Assembly: GCA_009903905.1 (NCBI GenBank)
Contig: WYEI01000131.1
Span: forward strand, 1-6,904
From: Pyrobaculum sp.
GTDB lineage: Archaea > Thermoproteota > Thermoprotei > Thermoproteales > Thermoproteaceae
Length of the DNA: 6,904 nt
Direction of reading: 5' to 3'
This document shows, piece after piece, positions 4,629 to 6,904 of the stretch. The translations under genes were made by a program, and so were the position numbers. Each line of letters begins with the position of its first letter. The stretch's first letter is position 1. A model generated the notes under the pieces. The model was not told where the DNA came from, did no database searches, and saw only the letters and a list, made by a program, of their open reading frames with translations.

Positions 4629-4999
4629 CTGACTTCTCCTGGGCTTCCCCTTGGCGGAGGGACGCCACCATCTTGCCTACCTTTCCGTAGGCGGGCCTAT
4701 GGCCGGCGTTGTAGGCCTGCTAGAATGGACTTGTTGCATCTTCAACGAAGTTGAAATTCTACATCTCGGCGTGCCTTATATGGACGGATGTTGCCGTGGG
4801 TGAGGTAATGTTGAAACACCACGCCTAACCTGCCAGGTCTCCTCGTCCCGAGTAGGCGAATCAACCCCGACAGTATCCTCACGAGAGTGGACTTCCCCTA
4901 GCCGTTTACGCCATACATCATAGTCAAGCCCAACCACGAGACTAACGCCACGAGGCACCCACCTACGGAACACCGCTTCCAGACCTCTACAAGCTCCAT
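4621..4999 (-). pseudogene. Decayed ABC-transporter ATP-binding protein
   Basis: Pieces of an ABC ATPase can be read in order on the minus strand but in changing frames. ATG at 4999 begins MELVEVWKR. A second frame (4970-4929) gives FRRWVPRGVSLVVG, the usual 'LRGVSLxV' strand. Back in the first frame, 4924-4859 gives TMMYGVNG-stop-GKSTLVRILSG, a Walker A motif with TAG at 4900-4898. The same frame continues to GVVFQHYLTHGNI, a Q-loop, but only 27 residues after the Walker lysine instead of about 40, so DNA has been lost. In a third frame, 4668-4639 reads VASLRQGEAQ, a degraded LSGGE signature. Walker B, D-loop and H-loop are missing, and the remnant ends where the vapBC operator begins. With frameshifts, stops and deletions it cannot make an ATPase. 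The original substrate is unknown. Confidence 0.7.
4741..4755. repeat. Short perfect inverted repeat inside the ABC remnant
   Basis: TTCAAC (4741-4746) and GTTGAA (4750-4755) flank GAA. It is next to a 10-base block that recurs at 5024. It may be the scar of a deletion or chance. No T-tract follows on either strand. Confidence 0.3.
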
Positions 5000-5051
5000 C
5001 CGATCTTGGCTGTGGAGGAGATAGAAATTCTACGCCCGGGCCCTCGGCGTG
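4753..5051. repeat. Two-block direct repeat around the ABC remnant
   Basis: GAAATTCTAC occurs at 4753-4762 and 5024-5033. Each copy is followed by CTCGGCGTG, at 4765-4773 and 5043-5051. The gap between blocks is 2 bases in the first copy and 9 in the second, and the copies are 271 bases apart. They bracket the 5' half of the decayed ABC gene. Nineteen shared bases in the same order within so short a span is unlikely by chance. Origin by duplication or mobile-element activity is inference. Confidence 0.45.
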
Positions 5052-5090
5052 GGTTATCCTCAGCAACTCCTTTCTATGATTTAACAATAG

Positions 5091-5102
5091 GAAAAATTTA
5101 AG
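5091..5102 (+). promoter_or_regulatory. Candidate BRE/TATA element on the plus strand
   Basis: GAAAAA followed directly by TTTAAG is close to the crenarchaeal BRE plus TATA consensus. Transcription would begin near 5124, pointing toward the small ORF at 5142 with a leader of about 18 bases, unlike the leaderless genes elsewhere in the window. The AT-rich patch could also serve the minus strand. Confidence 0.4.
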
Positions 5103-5141
5103 CTCACATCATCGTCTATCTACGGCCAGCCGAAGGAAGCC

Positions 5142-5345
5142 GTGAGGAAGACAAATCCCATCATTCCGCTGCCCATTGTACTCGCCGTCTGGACTTCGCT
5201 CAGGGCGCTAAAGGCCGGCGACAAATGGCCCGCGGTGCTGGCCCGGGCCGCCCCCACGACCCCCACCCAAGGCGCCGATGAAGACGGGACGAGGGAGCCT
5301 CCCCACGGGGCACCTGCCCTCGGAGAGGAGGTCAGAGTTGGATGA
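5142..5345 (+). CDS. Small hypothetical ORF of unknown function
   Basis: The frame of 67 residues starts at GTG and ends at TGA. The first 35 residues contain a moderately hydrophobic stretch (IIPLPIVLAVWTSL) followed by ALKAGDKWPAVLARA. The rest is Pro/Gly/Glu-rich and of low complexity. I do not recognise it. A good BRE/TATA element lies about 43 bases upstream of the GTG, which would leave a leader with no clear ribosome binding site. The last 14 bases overlap the 3' end of the convergent rad50. It could be a genuine small protein, the remains of a longer gene, or chance in GC-rich DNA. Confidence 0.25.
   Translation: MRKTNPIIPLPIVLAVWTSLRALKAGDKWPAVLARAAPTTPTQGADEDGTREPPHGAPALGEEVRVG
5291..5321 (-). 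terminator. Possible hairpin just after rad50
   Basis: GAGGG (5291-5295) pairs with CCCTC (5317-5321), and CCCC (5301-5304) with GGGG (5307-5310), separated by an internal loop of 5-6 bases. It begins about 11 bases past the rad50 stop on the minus strand. Archaeal termination relies mainly on T-tracts, and none follows, so this may instead be a 3'-end stabilising hairpin or chance. Confidence 0.2.
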
Positions 5346-6904
5346 CTACGTCTGCGACTTCTTCAAATTCGCCTAGGTGGGAGGTGACGATGATTGTGGG
5401 GACTATCGACGTGAGTCCTCTTACCAGCTCCACAATTTTTCTTCTGTGTTCTTCGTCTAGGTGTTCCGTGGGTTCGTCGAACATCATAAAGGGGGCTTGT
5501 CCGAGGAGGGCCCTCGCCAGGGCCACCCTCAGCGAGAGGGCGGCGAGGTTCTGCTCCCCCAGCGACAGGAGGCCGTGGTCTATGGGGCCTGTGGGGGTGT
5601 TGACGCGGATTACGTACCTCCCGTCTGTCTCGACTAGCTGGAGCGATTTAAACGCCTCTTTGTGTCTGAGGCGGAGGAAGACGGCGTTTAGCTCCTCATT
5701 TATGGCCTTGAGCAACGTCTGACGCATCAAAGGCTTGAGCTCGCCGAGGACGACTCTTATCTGCCGCGCCGAGGCGAGGGCCTTGTCGAGCCTCTCAGCC
5801 TCTGACTTGGCCTTCTCCAGCTCGCCTGCTAAGGCGGTCAGCTCCTTCTCCGTCTCAGCTATCTGCCGCCTGAGCTCAGCCGCCACAGACCTCGCGGCGA
5901 GGTACTCCTCGTGTCTTGTCTTAAGCGCCGCGTACTCCGCCTCCAGCCTCTTCAACGCCTCTGCGGCCGCGGCCAGCTCCGCCTCCAGTTCCCCCAGCCT
6001 CTGGTTCACCTCTTGTATCTTCCTCTCTGCCTCGGCCTTACGGGCCTTCAGCTCCTCCAGCCGCCTCGCCACCTCTGCCTCCCTAGCCGCCTGCGCCGAG
6101 AGGTACGCCCGCCTCCTCTCCACCTCCTTTTTCTTCTGGTATAGGGCCTCCAGCTCGGCCAGCCTCCTCCGCGCGGATGGGAGGTCTAGAGCCAGGTGGG
6201 GCTTGTAGCTGTGGTAAAGTCTGTCCAGCTCCTCCAGCCGTCCGACCTCGGCCTTGAGCTGGGCTATGAGTTTCGAGAGGCGTTCCTCCTCCTTCTCCAG
6301 GCCCAGCACCTCCAACTCGTGCCGCTGGACGGCGTCTCTAGAAAGCGGCGACCCACACACCGGACACCGGCCGCCCTCCGCCCGCTGGGCCAGACGGAGC
6401 ACGTCGCGTAGAAGAGCAAGCCGCGTCTTCACCTCTCCATGTCTCCTACTCGCCTCCTCCAGCCTCCGCCGGGCCTCCTCAAGAGACCTGGGGTCGTAGC
6501 TCCTCACCTCGGGGGGGATCCTCTCCGCCGTAGCCACCGCCTGCCGAAGCTCGAAATACTCCTTCTCCACGTCGCCCACCTCGGGAAGGCTTTTCAACTC
6601 CTCCGCCGCCTTCCTAATAGCCTCCAGCTCAGCCTCCAGTTGCTCCACGTCTTTCTCGGCGCTGAGCGCCAGCTGAGCCGCCTCCTCCAGCTTCTTCTCC
6701 AGCGCCTCCCTCTCCTTGGCCAGAGAGGCGTACCGCTCCCTAAGCTCCAGGTAGCGTCTCTCCACCTCTCTAAACCGCGCCGCCGCCTCCTCCAGCTCCG
6801 CAGCCCTCTTCTCGGCCTCCTCCAGCCTCCGCCGCAAGTCGTCCAGCCTGCTCCTCAACACGGGGAGCCTCTTCTCCAGCTCCTCCAGCCGGCCGCCTGC
6901 CCGT
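5332..6904 (-). CDS. rad50: DNA double-strand break repair ATPase Rad50, C-terminal 523 residues (partial)
   Basis: Rad50 is the SMC-like ATPase that, with Mre11, tethers and processes DNA ends; in archaea it usually works with HerA and NurA. The frame is open to the right edge, so the N-terminal globular part with Walker A, about 300 residues, is missing. Numbering from the GTG at 6861: a heptad-rich coiled coil (1-160), the zinc hook CPVCG with Cys166 and Cys169, a returning coiled coil (about 175-375), then the C-terminal ATPase lobe. That lobe holds the signature SLGEQ (433-437), Walker B FMMFDEP (Asp462, Glu463), D-loop HLDEE, and H-loop His495 in TSHLGE. The signature is LSLGE rather than LSGGE. 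The product ends VVIQL with a TGA stop. The GTG at 6861 is internal, not the start: upstream codons continue the coiled coil (GGRLEELEKRL). It converges on the small ORF at 5142. Confidence 0.95.
   Translation of the reverse strand, partial: RAGGRLEELEKRLPVLRSRLDDLRRRLEEAEKRAAELEEAAARFREVERRYLELRERYASLAKEREALEKKLEEAAQLALSAEKDVEQLEAELEAIRKAAEELKSLPEVGDVEKEYFELRQAVATAERIPPEVRSYDPRSLEEARRRLEEASRRHGEVKTRLALLRDVLRLAQRAEGGRCPVCGSPLSRDAVQRHELEVLGLEKEEERLSKLIAQLKAEVGRLEELDRLYHSYKPHLALDLPSARRRLAELEALYQKKKEVERRRAYLSAQAAREAEVARRLEELKARKAEAERKIQEVNQRLGELEAELAAAAEALKRLEAEYAALKTRHEEYLAARSVAAELRRQIAETEKELTALAGELEKAKSEAERLDKALASARQIRVVLGELKPLMRQTLLKAINEELNAVFLRLRHKEAFKSLQLVETDGRYVIRVNTPTGPIDHGLLSLGEQNLAALSLRVALARALLGQAPFMMFDEPTEHLDEEHRRKIVELVRGLTSIVPTIIVTSHLGEFEEVADVVIQL

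Noticed and set aside
4776..5087. 103-residue minus-strand ORF as a gene
   Set aside because: Only part of it (FRRWVPRGVSLVVG) looks like protein, and that belongs to the ABC ATPase remnant, whose other pieces lie in the other frames.
5080..5115. Possible C/D box sRNA on the minus strand (GATGATG ... CTGA near 5060)
   Set aside because: The C box is imperfect, there is no D'/C' pair in the middle, and the AT-rich stretch between is better explained as a promoter.
5735..6208. Long plus-strand ORF opposite rad50, Ser/Ala-rich
   Set aside because: It is the antisense shadow of GC-rich Glu/Lys/Ala coiled-coil codons; the minus-strand frame has clear Rad50 motifs.

Overview
The window most resembles a hyperthermophilic crenarchaeon of the order Thermoproteales, probably Pyrobaculum or a close relative. 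This rests on archaeal forms of the informational proteins (release factor aRF1, ribosomal protein S10, Rad50), a VapBC toxin-antitoxin pair of the crenarchaeal kind, and AT-rich TATA boxes about 23-26 bases upstream of start codons in otherwise GC-rich DNA. That promoter spacing implies mostly leaderless mRNAs. The genus is inferred from recognition of the proteins; no search was run.

Left part (1-1282, minus strand): rps10 (S10), then surE (survival protein E nucleotidase) with its own promoter, then a gene for a membrane-anchored protein. The last starts inside the surE stop codon and runs off the window. Positions 1283-1764 hold no confident gene. They contain the rps10 promoter, a strong 43-base hairpin, a small unrecognised ORF, and a possible promoter followed by a short sequence that folds as a three-way junction.

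Middle (1765-3860, plus strand): a CPBP-family (Rce1/Abi-like) intramembrane protease homologue whose first motif-1 glutamate is a lysine, then aRF1. The aRF1 has the GGQ and YxCxxxF motifs but reads NIKD where NIKS is usual, and it appears to lack the C-terminal mini-domain. All three stop codons end genes in this window, so the change does not by itself suggest an altered code.

Right part (3950-6904, mainly minus strand): vapB and vapC, overlapping by 11 bases, with a promoter embedded in repeated ATACG/palindromic motifs that look like an autoregulatory operator. Upstream lies a decayed ABC-transporter ATPase: Walker A is interrupted by TAG, the Q-loop and signature remnants sit in different frames, and Walker B is gone. 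Next come a possible small plus-strand ORF with a good TATA/BRE element and, convergent to it, the C-terminal 523 residues of Rad50 (zinc hook to H-loop). The Rad50 N-terminus, and probably mre11 and partners, lie beyond the right edge.

The conserved genes serve translation (S10, aRF1), DNA repair (Rad50) and nucleotide metabolism (SurE). The stretches between them are accessory: toxin-antitoxin, pseudogene and candidate RNAs. The best leads are the two structured elements in 1465-1724, the aRF1 NIKD variant, the CPBP active-site substitution and the vapBC operator beside the pseudogene.
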